This document shows positions 1 through 8,561 of a DNA stretch of 64,000 bases, in pieces. Location: contig NZ_JAFNJU010000002.1 in NCBI RefSeq assembly GCF_017368455.1, positions 124,001-188,000 on the forward strand. Reading direction: 5' to 3'. This DNA comes from Proteiniclasticum aestuarii. GTDB lineage: Bacteria > Bacillota > Clostridia > Clostridiales > Clostridiaceae. Numbering within the stretch: position 1 is the stretch's first letter; every line of letters starts with the position of its first letter. Position numbers and translations under genes: made by a program. Below the pieces are notes generated by a model that was given only the letters and a program-made list of their open reading frames with translations, was not told the DNA's origin and made no database searches.

Positions 1-540
1 GCCTATGAGCACCAGACGGTCTCTGAAACTGATGATGATGAAGGCTTCCGAATGGATGCCGTCCTTTTCTCCTTCCGCCTTCAGGTTCGGCAGCGCCACG
101 ACGGTGAAGTCCGCATCCACGCCTTCTCTTTCATTGTCCTTGATGAAGATCTGACTGGAGAAGGCTGCCTGGGCCGCATCCTCGCAGAGCACATTGATCT
201 TCAGTGCATGCTTTTCGGATGAGCCCGCCAGTGCCTTCACCAGATACAGCTCCTTATCTCTCATATATTCTTTCGTCTTCTGAAGAAGGTTCTGATAGAC
301 CTCTTCATCCATGGGCAAATTGGTTTTGCCGTAAGCCACAGTCTCTTTCGTGACTTCATCTCTCACAATAAAACGGTCCTTGGGCGAACGCCCTGTATAC
401 TGTCCCGTTTCAATGAGCAGAGCTCCTTCTCTGGTCAGTCTGCCTTCCCCTCTGGCCACCGCTTCATTGATCAGCCTGCATACAGAATACCCTTCCTTTA
501 ACTGTTCTCTTCTGAGCCCCAGTAAATCCATAGTTGACAT
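1..540 (-). CDS. pckA: Phosphoenolpyruvate carboxykinase (ATP), N-terminal part
   Basis: ATP-dependent PEP carboxykinase converts oxaloacetate and ATP to PEP, CO2 and ADP; in anaerobes it can also run toward oxaloacetate. The first 180 codons are present and the gene runs off the left edge. The diagnostic motif TGQYTGRSPKDRFIV lies near residue 47, and the fragment ends in the conserved segment around HSEAFIIISF. The start is ATG 538-540, with GGAGG 7 bases upstream. It is preceded by a leader of about 200 nt with competing base pairings, an extended -10 promoter and a cre-like site, all listed separately. The family assignment is secure; whether the remainder is intact cannot be seen. Confidence 0.95.
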   Translation of the reverse strand, partial: MSTMDLLGLRREQLKEGYSVCRLINEAVARGEGRLTREGALLIETGQYTGRSPKDRFIVRDEVTKETVAYGKTNLPMDEEVYQNLLQKTKEYMRDKELYLVKALAGSSEKHALKINVLCEDAAQAAFSSQIFIKDNEREGVDADFTVVALPNLKAEGEKDGIHSEAFIIISFRDRLVLIG

Positions 541-612
541 TGATTTCCTCCTTAGACATTTCCTTTTTTCATTTAAAAATAACCTATCCGATCCGTTTCT
601 GATTCATCTTGA

Positions 613-748
613 AGCACTCCCTCCCAGGGTTCGCTTAGGAGAGGAAGTACTCTTGTTAGTTCATGATAAATCTCTTTCGTCGACAAACCTAGACCTATGG
701 ATGAAGAAGTACAGCTAAAGTACAGAATTGACAGGTTTCGTACTTCTC
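613..748 (-). promoter_or_regulatory. Structured 5' leader of pckA with alternative pairings
   Basis: Read on the minus strand, bases 651-639 pair with 625-613 in a 13-bp stem. The loop contains CGAACC (633-628), which can pair with GGTTTG upstream (689-684) as a pseudoknot. The same upstream stretch (690-685, AGGTTT) is perfectly complementary to AAACCT nearer the transcript start (738-733), so the two pairings exclude each other. GAAGTAC at the 5' end can likewise pair with downstream GTACTT copies. No known riboswitch signature was recognised and no U-tract follows, so any control would more likely act on translation or RNA stability. Confidence 0.45.
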
Positions 749-754
749 GGCAAA

Positions 755-763
755 ATTATAACA
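755..763 (-). promoter_or_regulatory. Extended -10 promoter of pckA
   Basis: The minus strand reads TGTTATAAT, a consensus extended -10. No good -35 lies 17 bases upstream, which the TGn extension can compensate for. Transcription would start near 748, giving a leader of about 208 nt. Confidence 0.5.
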
Positions 764-855
764 TAATAAATCACGAAACTTTCTTTTCCGATTTTTTATA
801 TGATTTCTTCAGTTTTTCGAAAAATTATTGATTTTAAGAAGAAAAATCTTCAGGA

Positions 856-870
856 ATGTAAACGGTTTTA
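856..870. promoter_or_regulatory. Putative cre site (CcpA)
   Basis: ATGTAAACGGTTTTA matches the cre consensus WTGNAARCGNWWWCA at 14 of 15 positions. It lies about 95 bp upstream of the pckA -10 and inside an imperfect hairpin (852-880). Carbon catabolite control of a gluconeogenic gene is plausible, but the distance is large. Confidence 0.4.
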
Positions 871-1000
871 CGTTATTCCTGTGTTTCCTTTAAGAAAATG
901 ATTCATTATCAAAATTTTAACATTTCATATTGCGCATTTTTCCATGTCCTTGTACTGCAAGGCATATGCATTTGTCCGCCACCGGAAAATTGACACAGAA

Positions 1001-1037
1001 AAAGACTGAAGCTTTTCTTTTAACTGCTCCAGTCTTT
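1001..1037 (-). terminator. Terminator of the deoxynucleoside kinase gene
   Basis: AAAGACTG and CAGTCTTT form an 8-bp stem with an inner AGC/GCT pairing. On the minus strand a short T-rich stretch follows. Confidence 0.55.
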
Positions 1038-1048
1038 CCGGATTCTTC

Positions 1049-1711
1049 CTATTTTCTTTCCGTTTCCGCCAAGGCCTCTTTGACCAGCTGCACCACTTTC
1101 TTTCTGTCTTCCTCCGAGTCTCTGATGTCATAGTCCTTTGCTTCAATGATGAGAAGCTTGGACAGATTGTAGGCGGAGAAATAGGCCTCGTACTCTCTGT
1201 TTAGTCTCTCCCAGTAGTCCCTTTCCACAATCTGCTCGTAGTCCCGTCCTCTCTTTTCGATGCGATCGATGGCGGTATCCACATCCGCCCTCAGATAGAT
1301 CATGAGCTTCGGTGCTTCGATATGGTCCAGCATGTTGGTCAGAAGGTCCTGATAGAGATCAAACTCATCCTTCTCCATATCTCCTCCATCATGAAGAAGC
1401 TTGGCGAAGATCACATCGCCGTAGATGCTGCGGTCCATGACACTGGATACCTTCTTCGCCTGGGCCTCCTTCAGCATACGGAATCTTCTGTTCAGGAAAA
1501 AGATCTGAAGCGGGAAGGCATAGCGCTTCCTGTCATGATAGAACTTTCCCAGAATGGGATTGTCCGTCACCGGTTCTTCAAATCCTGATACCCCCAGCTC
1601 CTCTTTCAGTATATTCATCAGGGTGGTCTTACCTGAGCCCACCACGCCATCCACTACGATCATTTCATTGGGGGCATTCTTCTTTACCATGGCAAAAAAC
1701 TCCTTATACAT
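1049..1711 (-). CDS. Deoxynucleoside kinase (dGK/dAK family)
   Basis: This is a 220-residue cytosolic kinase that phosphorylates deoxynucleosides for nucleotide salvage. It has a P-loop GSGKTT near residues 25-30, an FEEPV segment typical of the dNK/thymidine kinase 2 fold, the DRSIYGD motif near residue 93, and a lid arginine region RIEKRGRDYE. Its length is normal for the family. The ATG at 1711 has GGAAAG about 10 bases upstream; a second Met at codon 8 lacks a ribosome site. It appears monocistronic with its own terminator. Substrate preference (dG, dA or dC) cannot be read from the sequence. Confidence 0.85.
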   Translation of the reverse strand: MYKEFFAMVKKNAPNEMIVVDGVVGSGKTTLMNILKEELGVSGFEEPVTDNPILGKFYHDRKRYAFPLQIFFLNRRFRMLKEAQAKKVSSVMDRSIYGDVIFAKLLHDGGDMEKDEFDLYQDLLTNMLDHIEAPKLMIYLRADVDTAIDRIEKRGRDYEQIVERDYWERLNREYEAYFSAYNLSKLLIIEAKDYDIRDSEEDRKKVVQLVKEALAETERK

Positions 1712-1887
1712 CCGTCATCACTTTCCTTTTTCTCTTACTTCTGGTCTTAAGGTTTCATTTCGGATTCTTCACTCGACTCTTGATTTCTTCTCTTTATAGT
1801 ATCAGGATTTTCACTCCATTGCTTTACCATCATCGAAAATTATCTCCTTGACTTTTCAGAATCCTCTCCCACCGCTGAAAATGAAAA

Positions 1888-1926
1888 GAAGGAGAAATGC
1901 CCCTTTCTTCAGGTATTTTCTCCTTC
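1888..1926 (-). terminator. Terminator after the alcohol dehydrogenase
   Basis: GAAGGAGAAA (1888-1897) and TTTCTCCTTC (1917-1926) form a perfect 10-bp stem. On the minus strand it is followed by a TTTTC tract. Confidence 0.7.
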
Positions 1927-1998
1927 TCCTGAATGGACTTTCATCCATCCTTTATGATTAAGTTCTACTCTTCCAATTTCTTATATGGAAGGGATCGC

Positions 1999-3159
1999 CT
2001 ACAGAGCCAGCTTCAGAATCTCATAGACATCCTCTTCATGAAGCTTCTTCAGTCCGCCGATGGGACCTCTCAGCATGGCATTTTTCGCCATGGCGCGCAG
2101 ATGCTCATCGCCGATGTTTCTCTCGGACAGTGATACCGGTGCGCCGATTTCCTGAAGAAAACGCTTATAGGCTTCAATGGCCATGACAGCCGCCTTTTCC
2201 TTGTCCTCTTCCATGATGCCGAAGATCTTCTCTCCGAAACGGGCGAACTTGTCCACATCCTCCTTATACACATGCTTCATCCAGGCAGGCATGACCATGG
2301 CCAGACCTTCTGCATGGGCTATGTCGTAATACGCGGACACGGAATGCTCGATGCCGTGGGATGCCCAGTCTCCTCTGCGTCCCAGGCCGTTCAGTCCATT
2401 GAGGGCCAGGGTGGCTGCCCAGGCAAGGTTCGCTCGGGCTTCATAATCCTCCGGATCTTCAATGAGCTTTTTCACCGAAACCATGGTGGTTCGGATGATG
2501 CCCTCGGAGAACTCATCCTGCATGAGCGTCCCCTTGGTTCCGTCGAAATACTCCTCCAGCACGTGGGTGATGGTATCCACTGCACCGTTCACCGTCTGAT
2601 TCTTCGGCAGGGTTTTCTGCACAGAAGGATCTACAATGGACAGCCTTGGGTAGGTGTATTTAGACCCCCATCCCCATTTCTTCTTTTCTTCCTCATTGGT
2701 GATGACGCCGCCGGAATTCATCTCTGACCCCGTGGCGGATATAGTCAGAACGCCATAGATGGGCAGCGCTCTTTCCGGTTTCACCTTCTTCTCATAGAAA
2801 TCCCATGGATCTCCATCATAATAATAGGCCGCTGCACTGATCTTGGAGGTGTCCAGAACCGATCCGCCCCCTACTGCAACGATGGCATCCACCTTCTCCT
2901 TCTTCATGAGCAATACGGTCTCTCTGACCTTGGACAGGACGGGATTGGGCTTGACTCCGCTCATTTCCACGTAGTCGATGCCTGCTTCCTTCAGGGATTT
3001 CACCACGGTATCATAGACACCATTTCTCTTGATGGATCCTTTTCCGTAGAGCAGCAGCACCTTTTTGTCTCCGTATTCCTTCACGTACTGACCGATATTC
3101 TCGATGGTTCCCTCACCGAAGACCAGTCTAGTGGGATTGTGAAAATCAAAATTCTTCAT
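1999..3159 (-). CDS. Iron-containing alcohol dehydrogenase (butanol dehydrogenase-like)
   Basis: This 386-residue group III dehydrogenase reduces aldehydes to alcohols with NAD(P)H and is closest in pattern to clostridial butanol dehydrogenase and YqhD. The coenzyme loop GGGSVLD is near residue 98. The metal ligands are visible in order: the Asp and His in VDTITHVLEEY, then the His of HGIEHSVSAYYDIAH and its second downstream His. Its start overlaps the end of the upstream Nudix gene by 14 bp with AGGAGG in front, so the two are translationally coupled. Likely role: disposal of reducing power during fermentation. The natural substrate is unknown. Confidence 0.9.
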   Translation of the reverse strand: MKNFDFHNPTRLVFGEGTIENIGQYVKEYGDKKVLLLYGKGSIKRNGVYDTVVKSLKEAGIDYVEMSGVKPNPVLSKVRETVLLMKKEKVDAIVAVGGGSVLDTSKISAAAYYYDGDPWDFYEKKVKPERALPIYGVLTISATGSEMNSGGVITNEEEKKKWGWGSKYTYPRLSIVDPSVQKTLPKNQTVNGAVDTITHVLEEYFDGTKGTLMQDEFSEGIIRTTMVSVKKLIEDPEDYEARANLAWAATLALNGLNGLGRRGDWASHGIEHSVSAYYDIAHAEGLAMVMPAWMKHVYKEDVDKFARFGEKIFGIMEEDKEKAAVMAIEAYKRFLQEIGAPVSLSERNIGDEHLRAMAKNAMLRGPIGGLKKLHEEDVYEILKLAL

Positions 3160-3769
3160 GTTCTTCCTCCTTCAATAAATCGATAAAGCTCTTGACAATC
3201 TGGGCGGTAAAGCCCCATATGACGATATCCCCGTACTTGTAGAAGTACTGCTTGTTGGTGGCCTTTCGGAAAGGATAATCCTTTCCGTTCTCGATGAGAT
3301 GGTAGGGAAAGTCCTCTCCCATCTTGGCGGTCATGTCGATTTCGTAGATCAGCGGACTATTCTTCTCAAAAAAAGACAGCGGCACCAGAATCAGTCTGTC
3401 CACCTCGTCGGGGTTGGGCTGAAAATCCGCGTGAGAAATCCTGGCCACAAAAGGATACATGGTCTGTCCGTAAGGACTGATGAAGTAATCCATGGGACCA
3501 ATGAGCTCGATCTCCTCCTTGTTGACCCCCAGCTCCTCCATGGTTTCCCTCAGCGATGCTTCCACAGGAGACTCTCCCGGATCGATGGACCCTCCAGGAA
3601 GACAGATGTCTCCAGGCTGACTTTTCAGGGTGCTCGCTCTCTTCTCCAGCACCAGATGTTCTTCTCCCTCTATTTCCGTGATGAGGAGCATCACCGAATA
3701 TTCTCTCCGCTTGCCCAGGACCTTGGGTTTTCTGCTTTTAAACATGTCTATGGATTTCAAATTGCTCAC
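3146..3769 (-). CDS. Nudix hydrolase, CoA pyrophosphatase (NudL) type
   Basis: The full Nudix box GX5EX7REUXEEXGU is present at residues 60-82, with a Val at its end. The preceding LVLEKRAS...GDICLPGG pattern is the extra signature of the CoA diphosphatase subfamily, which splits CoA into phosphopantetheine and 3',5'-ADP. The protein is 207 residues. The start is uncertain: GTG at 3769 has only AAGG immediately before it, while a TTG at codon 4 would have a better-spaced site. It heads a two-gene unit with the alcohol dehydrogenase. A -10 TATAAT lies at 3797-3802 on the minus strand. Confidence 0.8.
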   Translation of the reverse strand: MSNLKSIDMFKSRKPKVLGKRREYSVMLLITEIEGEEHLVLEKRASTLKSQPGDICLPGGSIDPGESPVEASLRETMEELGVNKEEIELIGPMDYFISPYGQTMYPFVARISHADFQPNPDEVDRLILVPLSFFEKNSPLIYEIDMTAKMGEDFPYHLIENGKDYPFRKATNKQYFYKYGDIVIWGFTAQIVKSFIDLLKEEEHEEF

Positions 3770-3796
3770 CTTATTCTTTACTTTACTCGTATCCTT

Positions 3797-3855
3797 ATTA
3801 TAACAGATATAATGTTACGATTTTGATGAAAAATCTGTCACTTTTAGGTTATAAT
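3797..3855. promoter_or_regulatory. Divergent promoter region between the Nudix and DD-carboxypeptidase genes
   Basis: TATAAT occurs on the minus strand (3797-3802) and on the plus strand (3850-3855), with weak -35 elements. ACAGAT (3803-3808) and ATCTGT (3833-3838) form an inverted repeat between them that could be an operator. Confidence 0.35.
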
Positions 3856-3940
3856 ATTCATAGTGTATTCAAATATCATCGTAAATAGATGAATAATTAT
3901 CCCATTGACATAGAATGACCTGAACCAAGAGGAGGATCCC

Positions 3941-5254
3941 ATGAGAAAAACACTGAAGAAACTGCCAGCGCTATTCATCATCATCATACTGCTGCTTCCC
4001 GCCACCACAGTCAAGGCGGAAATGCCCCAAATCAGCGGGTCTGCAGCCATCGCCTTCGATATGGACACCGATGAACTGATTCTCACCAAAGACATCGACA
4101 AGAAGGTCTATCCGGCATCCATCACGAAGCTTCTCACCGCTCTGGTGTTCTCGGATCATTATTCCTCCAGAAAAACAGAATATCTGGTCTACCCGCAGGA
4201 GGGAAAGCTTGTAACCCCTTTTGCCATCTACTGGAATCTCAAGAACATTCCCGTAGGTACGGAGATTTCCGCAGATGACATCATGCATGCTCTGCTTCTG
4301 GCTTCCTTAAATGACGCTTCCACCGTCATCGCCCTGAACATATCAGAAACCGAGGAAGACTTCGTGCAGCTCATGAATGAAAAGGCCAAAGAGCTCGGCA
4401 TGCTAAATTCCAACTTCGTCACCACCAGCGGCCTCCATGATGACAATCACTACACCACCGCCTATGATCTCATGCTCCTTCTGAAAGCGGCCTACAATGA
4501 CCCCTGGATCCGGGAGGTCTCCATGAAGCAGAGCTATGAGATGAAGAGCAAAAGTGAGACCCTGGGCCTCCTTGAAAACAGAAACAAGCACATCGGTCTT
4601 CTTGGAAACATCATGGGTAAGACCGGCTATACAGGAGAAGCAGGCAGATGCTTCGCCGGTGTCTATGAAAGAGACGGAAAGACCATCGGAAACATCATCC
4701 TGAACAGCACAAACGATGGGGTGAATCTTCTGGTCTTCGAAGAGACGGAAAGCATGGTCAATGCGGCCTTTGAGGAAGAAAAAGTCATCAAGCTGTCCAA
4801 ATCCGAAGAAGTGGGCGTCATCACCGTTTCCTACAGACCTTATAAGTTCATCGGCCCCACCAGGGAAATCGAAGTGCCCGTGAAATCCGCCGACACCATT
4901 TCCGTCTACGGCAATGATGTGAACCTCAGTGAAGCGGACATCGAGATCTCCTACCTGGACCTTTCCGCTGGTGAGATCAAGGAGAACTCCGTGGTCGGAA
5001 CCGCAAGCATAAAGGAAAGACGGGTCACGAAGAACGTGGATCTTCTGTCCACCCTGGATGTGGAAGACAAGATCCTGAAGACCCATCTTCTCAGCTACAT
5101 CCTCATCGTCTTCTTCACCGTCACCTTCGTGGTTCTTCTCCTTGTCGTCACCATCAGCAAGAGAAGAAAGAAGGCGGCCAGAAGAAGAAGAATCGAAGCG
5201 GCCAGAAGATCCAATAAGTATGTGGATGATTCAAAGAGAAACCGCTTCAAATAG
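3941..5254 (+). CDS. D-alanyl-D-alanine carboxypeptidase (DacF/PBP5-like)
   Basis: This 437-residue penicillin-binding protein trims the terminal D-Ala from peptidoglycan stem peptides outside the membrane. A signal peptide covers residues 1-26. The three active-site motifs are all intact: S60-I-T-K63, S122-L-N124 and K227-T-G229. A second beta-rich domain follows. The C-terminus differs from PBP5: instead of an amphipathic anchor it has a full transmembrane helix (about residues 385-405) and a strongly basic tail. The ATG follows AGAGGAGGATCCC. It is followed by a strong terminator, so it is probably monocistronic. Confidence 0.92.
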   Translation: MRKTLKKLPALFIIIILLLPATTVKAEMPQISGSAAIAFDMDTDELILTKDIDKKVYPASITKLLTALVFSDHYSSRKTEYLVYPQEGKLVTPFAIYWNLKNIPVGTEISADDIMHALLLASLNDASTVIALNISETEEDFVQLMNEKAKELGMLNSNFVTTSGLHDDNHYTTAYDLMLLLKAAYNDPWIREVSMKQSYEMKSKSETLGLLENRNKHIGLLGNIMGKTGYTGEAGRCFAGVYERDGKTIGNIILNSTNDGVNLLVFEETESMVNAAFEEEKVIKLSKSEEVGVITVSYRPYKFIGPTREIEVPVKSADTISVYGNDVNLSEADIEISYLDLSAGEIKENSVVGTASIKERRVTKNVDLLSTLDVEDKILKTHLLSYILIVFFTVTFVVLLLVVTISKRRKKAARRRRIEAARRSNKYVDDSKRNRFK

Positions 5255-5272
5255 CAATACCGGTTTGCTGGG

Positions 5273-5304
5273 AAGGGACTGATTGGAATCGGTCCCTTTC
5301 TTTT
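5273..5304 (+). terminator. Terminator of the DD-carboxypeptidase gene
   Basis: AAGGGACTGATT pairs with AATCGGTCCCTT (one G-T) and is followed by TCTTTTC. Confidence 0.8.
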
Positions 5305-5355
5305 CACTGAAATGTAACTCTTCCTTAAGATTATTGTGCCATACTAACCACAACC

Positions 5356-5385
5356 ATAGGGTTCCGCTTTTCAAGCAGAACCTAT
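5356..5385 (+). promoter_or_regulatory. Leader hairpin before the GHL10 gene
   Basis: ATAGG(G)TTC pairs with GAACCTAT, and inner GCTT pairs with AAGC around a TTC loop. No T-tract follows, so it is not a terminator. It sits 32 bp before the start codon, in the probable 5' untranslated region. Confidence 0.4.
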
Positions 5386-5417
5386 AGAACGCTTGATGTA
5401 GTGAGGTGACAGTCTAT

Positions 5418-7238
5418 ATGCCTGAAAACAGCAATCATCAGAAAGAAAAGAAAGAAGAAATACTGGTGTATCCCAAAGAAGTGAACATACCACAGAGAAA
5501 GAAGAAGAGCACCCTCATCGGAGCCCTCCTTCTCCTTCTGATCAGCCTGGTCCTTCTGTGGGCCTGCGGCATTTTCGGAAATGGAGAGGACGTGCCTGCC
5601 CCCATCCTTGAAGAAGGGGTGGAAACGCCAGATAACGAGCCTTCTGAAGATCCTATACCGGCCGTCACCTATCTGGAACAGGAAAAGAATCCGGAGTCAG
5701 GCAAATACGAATTCCGCGCAGCGTGGCTTCCCTCCGTGCGAAACCTGGACTATCCGGAGAGACCCGGCATGTCCACCAGCCAGCTGAAGGAATCCTTCCG
5801 CAAAATACTGGATGTCTATGAACTGTACAATCTCAATGCGGTGATCATGCAGGTACGGCCAGCAGAGGATGCCCTCTATCTGTCCGCACTGAATCCTCCT
5901 TCCATCTATGTCACAGGAGACCTTTCAAAAGATCTCCCCTTCAATCTTCTGCAGTTCGCCATAGAAGAGACCCATAAAAGAGGCATGGAATTTCATGCGT
6001 GGTTTAACCCCTTCCGGGTCACCGTGGACAAAAGCGAGAAGGAGACCAGCGAAATCCTTGCAGCGCTTCATGAAGACAGCTATGCAAGAGCCCATCCCTC
6101 TCAGGTCCTGAGATTCGATGACAGGCTGTTTCTGGACCCGGGTAATCCTTCAGCAAGGGAACATGTGATTCATAGCATCATGGAAGTGGTGAGAACCTAC
6201 GACATCGATGCCGTGCATCTGGATGATTACTTCTACCCTTACCGCAGCACAAAGCTAAACGAGAATGGCGAAACCGTGCCCTATCTCTTCGGAGACGAGG
6301 AAGAAGACGCCATGACCTTTCTGGCCAACAAAGGCGACTTCACCGACATCAAAGCCTGGAGAAGAAACAACACCTACCTCTTCATCAGAGAACTCAGTGA
6401 AAGCATCCATGATCTGAAACCCTACGTGAAGCTGGGCGTAAGCCCCTTCGGCATCTGGGGTCACGCCGAGGAGACAGAAGGGGCAGGTTCCGATACGCCT
6501 CTGGAAAGCTCGGAAACCTATCAGCATCAGGTCTTCACCGACACCAGGAAATGGATCCAGGAAGAACTGGTGGATTATGTCATCCCTCAGATCTACTGGA
6601 ACTTCGGAGAAGCGGCAGCTCCCTACTCGGTTCTTGCCAGATGGTGGAACGACCAGGTGGAAGGAACGGACGTGGACCTCTACATCGGCCATGCCAACTA
6701 CAAAGTTTATGAGCAGACAGACAATCCCTACTGGCAGGGAGACAGCCTCATAAAAGACCAGATCTCCTTTAACCATTCCTTAGGCAATATCCGAGGCAGC
6801 AGCTTCTTCCGCTTCGGCTATCTGACCCCAGGCCACAGCGCCTTCACCGGGGAAGGAAAAGAAGCACTGGTGAAAAACAACGAAGCGATCCGAACGCTCT
6901 ATGAGGACATGGCAGTGATCCCGAAAAATGAGAACCTGCCCCATGCCAAGGCCACTGCGCCTTTGGACGTCCTCATAAAGAACCAGATTCTTTCCTTCCG
7001 GGATGGCTATGAAGGTTTCGATGAAAGCGAGAAGACAAGATACTTCCTCATATATCGGTTCCCCAAGTCTGACCTGGACCCGGAAAACCCCGCATACATC
7101 CACAGAAGGATCCCCGTGGACAGCAGCATCAGCCGCTATGAGATGAATCACCTGGACACGGAAAACTACACCTACGCGGTATCCGCCTTCAACAGGCTCC
7201 ATGTGGAGAGTCAGATCGTACTGCCAGGAGAAGAGTAA
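5418..7238 (+). CDS. GHL10-family (DUF187) glycosyl-hydrolase-like surface protein
   Basis: The protein has 606 residues. After a basic, Lys-rich cytoplasmic stretch (to about residue 34), a hydrophobic segment ends in LLWAC, which could be a membrane anchor or a lipobox. The GHL10 domain starts at FRAAWLPSV and continues through VIMQVRPAEDALY, FHAWFNPFRV, HLDDYFYPY and QIYWNFG, all typical of this family of putative glycoside hydrolases. The last 130 residues are a separate beta-rich region. ATG 5418 is preferred over in-frame GTG 5406 because AGGTGA sits 8 bases before it. A role in cell wall or surface glycan processing is inferred; activity of the family is poorly characterised. Confidence 0.8.
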   Translation: MPENSNHQKEKKEEILVYPKEVNIPQRKKKSTLIGALLLLLISLVLLWACGIFGNGEDVPAPILEEGVETPDNEPSEDPIPAVTYLEQEKNPESGKYEFRAAWLPSVRNLDYPERPGMSTSQLKESFRKILDVYELYNLNAVIMQVRPAEDALYLSALNPPSIYVTGDLSKDLPFNLLQFAIEETHKRGMEFHAWFNPFRVTVDKSEKETSEILAALHEDSYARAHPSQVLRFDDRLFLDPGNPSAREHVIHSIMEVVRTYDIDAVHLDDYFYPYRSTKLNENGETVPYLFGDEEEDAMTFLANKGDFTDIKAWRRNNTYLFIRELSESIHDLKPYVKLGVSPFGIWGHAEETEGAGSDTPLESSETYQHQVFTDTRKWIQEELVDYVIPQIYWNFGEAAAPYSVLARWWNDQVEGTDVDLYIGHANYKVYEQTDNPYWQGDSLIKDQISFNHSLGNIRGSSFFRFGYLTPGHSAFTGEGKEALVKNNEAIRTLYEDMAVIPKNENLPHAKATAPLDVLIKNQILSFRDGYEGFDESEKTRYFLIYRFPKSDLDPENPAYIHRRIPVDSSISRYEMNHLDTENYTYAVSAFNRLHVESQIVLPGEE

Positions 7239-7277
7239 CATCTATAAGAAAGAAAACCCCATACCTGAACCATAAAA

Positions 7278-7320
7278 ATGCAGGAAGACTTCACCTATGA
7301 TCGGTGATTTCTCCCTGCAT
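7278..7320. terminator. Bidirectional terminator between convergent genes
   Basis: ATGCAGG/CCTGCAT outer and TCACC/GGTGA inner pairings. A TTTTTAT tract follows on the minus strand; on the plus strand the tract is weaker. Confidence 0.7.
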
Positions 7321-7395
7321 CTTCTATTTTCTGACGATCCTAGGATAAAGCTTCTTTTCCCGGGACCCACGACCTTCTTCTTATTACAGTCATCC

Positions 7396-8067
7396 TCAGC
7401 GGAAACTTTCTTCTTTGCTTCTCTCTGTATTGAGCCTATGGATGAGCTCCACAAGTTCTCTCAGATCATCCACCATATAGTGGGGCTTCGCAAGCTTTAT
7501 GGTCTCCGGATGAATCATGCTGTAGGACACCGCAACGGATGTGGCACCGGCTCTGTTTCCGCAGAGAATGTCATAGGACGCATCCCCCACCATAACGGTG
7601 TTTTCCGGATCGATGCCGCCTAAAAGCTCACAGGCCTTATAGATCGGTTCCGGCTCAGGCTTGTGCTTCTCGGTGGATTCCGGCGTGATCACCACTTCGA
7701 AATACTCTGTAAGGCCCAGGGCCTCGAGGCTTCTTCTGGCCATGCCTTCCCTTTTGCTGGTGACGATGCCAAGCTTCAGTCCCTTTTCTCTCAGCTTTAT
7801 CAGTGCTTCTTCCACCCCTTCGAAGGGACGGATCATCTGATCATGATTGGATTCATTGAAAGCCCGGAAAAAAAGCATCAGTTCACTGGTGTCCTCCGCA
7901 TACTTCTTCAGACTGTTTTCCAGCGGTTCGCCGAAGAGGCTGTAGATTTCCTCATCGGCCACCTCCATCTTCATCTTGTCGTAGAAAAGTCTGCGGAACG
8001 ACTCGTAGATCAGTTCATTGGTATTGGCCACGGTGCCATCCAGATCAAATAATACCGCTTCTATCAT
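7396..8067 (-). CDS. HAD-IA hydrolase (PpaX/phosphoglycolate phosphatase-like)
   Basis: This 223-residue HAD phosphatase has motif I DLDGT (D8 nucleophile, D10), motif II IVTSKR near residue 108, the motif III lysine KHKPEPEP near residue 144 and motif IV GDASYDI near residue 170. A helical cap lies between motifs I and II, as in pyrophosphatase PpaX and phosphoglycolate phosphatase. The ATG has AAGGTGA 7 bases upstream. It is downstream of the alarmone synthetase and DUF488 genes on the same strand, with about 100 bp separating it from DUF488. The substrate is not determinable from sequence. Confidence 0.8.
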   Translation of the reverse strand: MIEAVLFDLDGTVANTNELIYESFRRLFYDKMKMEVADEEIYSLFGEPLENSLKKYAEDTSELMLFFRAFNESNHDQMIRPFEGVEEALIKLREKGLKLGIVTSKREGMARRSLEALGLTEYFEVVITPESTEKHKPEPEPIYKACELLGGIDPENTVMVGDASYDILCGNRAGATSVAVSYSMIHPETIKLAKPHYMVDDLRELVELIHRLNTERSKEESFR

Positions 8068-8164
8068 ATTTCATCACCTTATCCTTCGTTTTTTCAATGT
8101 TTTCATTATATCAGAGAACCGCGCAGTTTCTGAAACTCCTTTCTGATTCCAGGAAAGGTTCCTC

Positions 8165-8542
8165 TCATCTGCCATTCTTTTTCATCCGTTTCTCCTCCAG
8201 GAATTCCTTCAAAACAGGCACATGGCTATCGGAGAGCTCTTTCACGGAGGAAAGAAGAACCACATCCTGTTCCTTCAGCCTATCCTCCACATAGGTCAGA
8301 AAGGTTTCCATCGCTTCATTTTCAGCCATTTCCTTTCTGTAGTGCTCCTGAAACTGCTCTTTCTCAAGCTTTCCGTCATGATAGGCCTGCCTCAGGGCAT
8401 CACTGGGCGTGATGTCCTTCGCCCAGTGGTCAAGGTCCGCCTTCTCTTTGGAGACGCCTCTTGGCCAGAGCCTGTCCACCAGGATTCTCGTCTCCTTCTC
8501 CTTCTTCTCTTCGTAGATTCTTCTCAAAAGAATTTCACCCAT
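8165..8542 (-). CDS. DUF488 family protein (YeaO-like)
   Basis: A 125-residue cytosolic protein with the family hallmark RILVDRLWPRGVSKEKADLDHW near the N-terminus and the segment VVLLSSVKELSDSHVPVL near the C-terminus. The molecular function of the family is unknown. It lies 19 bp downstream of the small alarmone synthetase gene and is probably cotranscribed with it. Its length is normal and it looks intact. Confidence 0.75.
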   Translation of the reverse strand: MGEILLRRIYEEKKEKETRILVDRLWPRGVSKEKADLDHWAKDITPSDALRQAYHDGKLEKEQFQEHYRKEMAENEAMETFLTYVEDRLKEQDVVLLSSVKELSDSHVPVLKEFLEEKRMKKNGR

Positions 8543-8561
8543 GATTAAGGACTCCTTTCGT

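Noticed and set aside
3904-3909. TTGACA upstream of the DD-carboxypeptidase gene
   Set aside because: A -10 at normal spacing would fall inside the ribosome site and start codon; the TATAAT at 3850 fits better.
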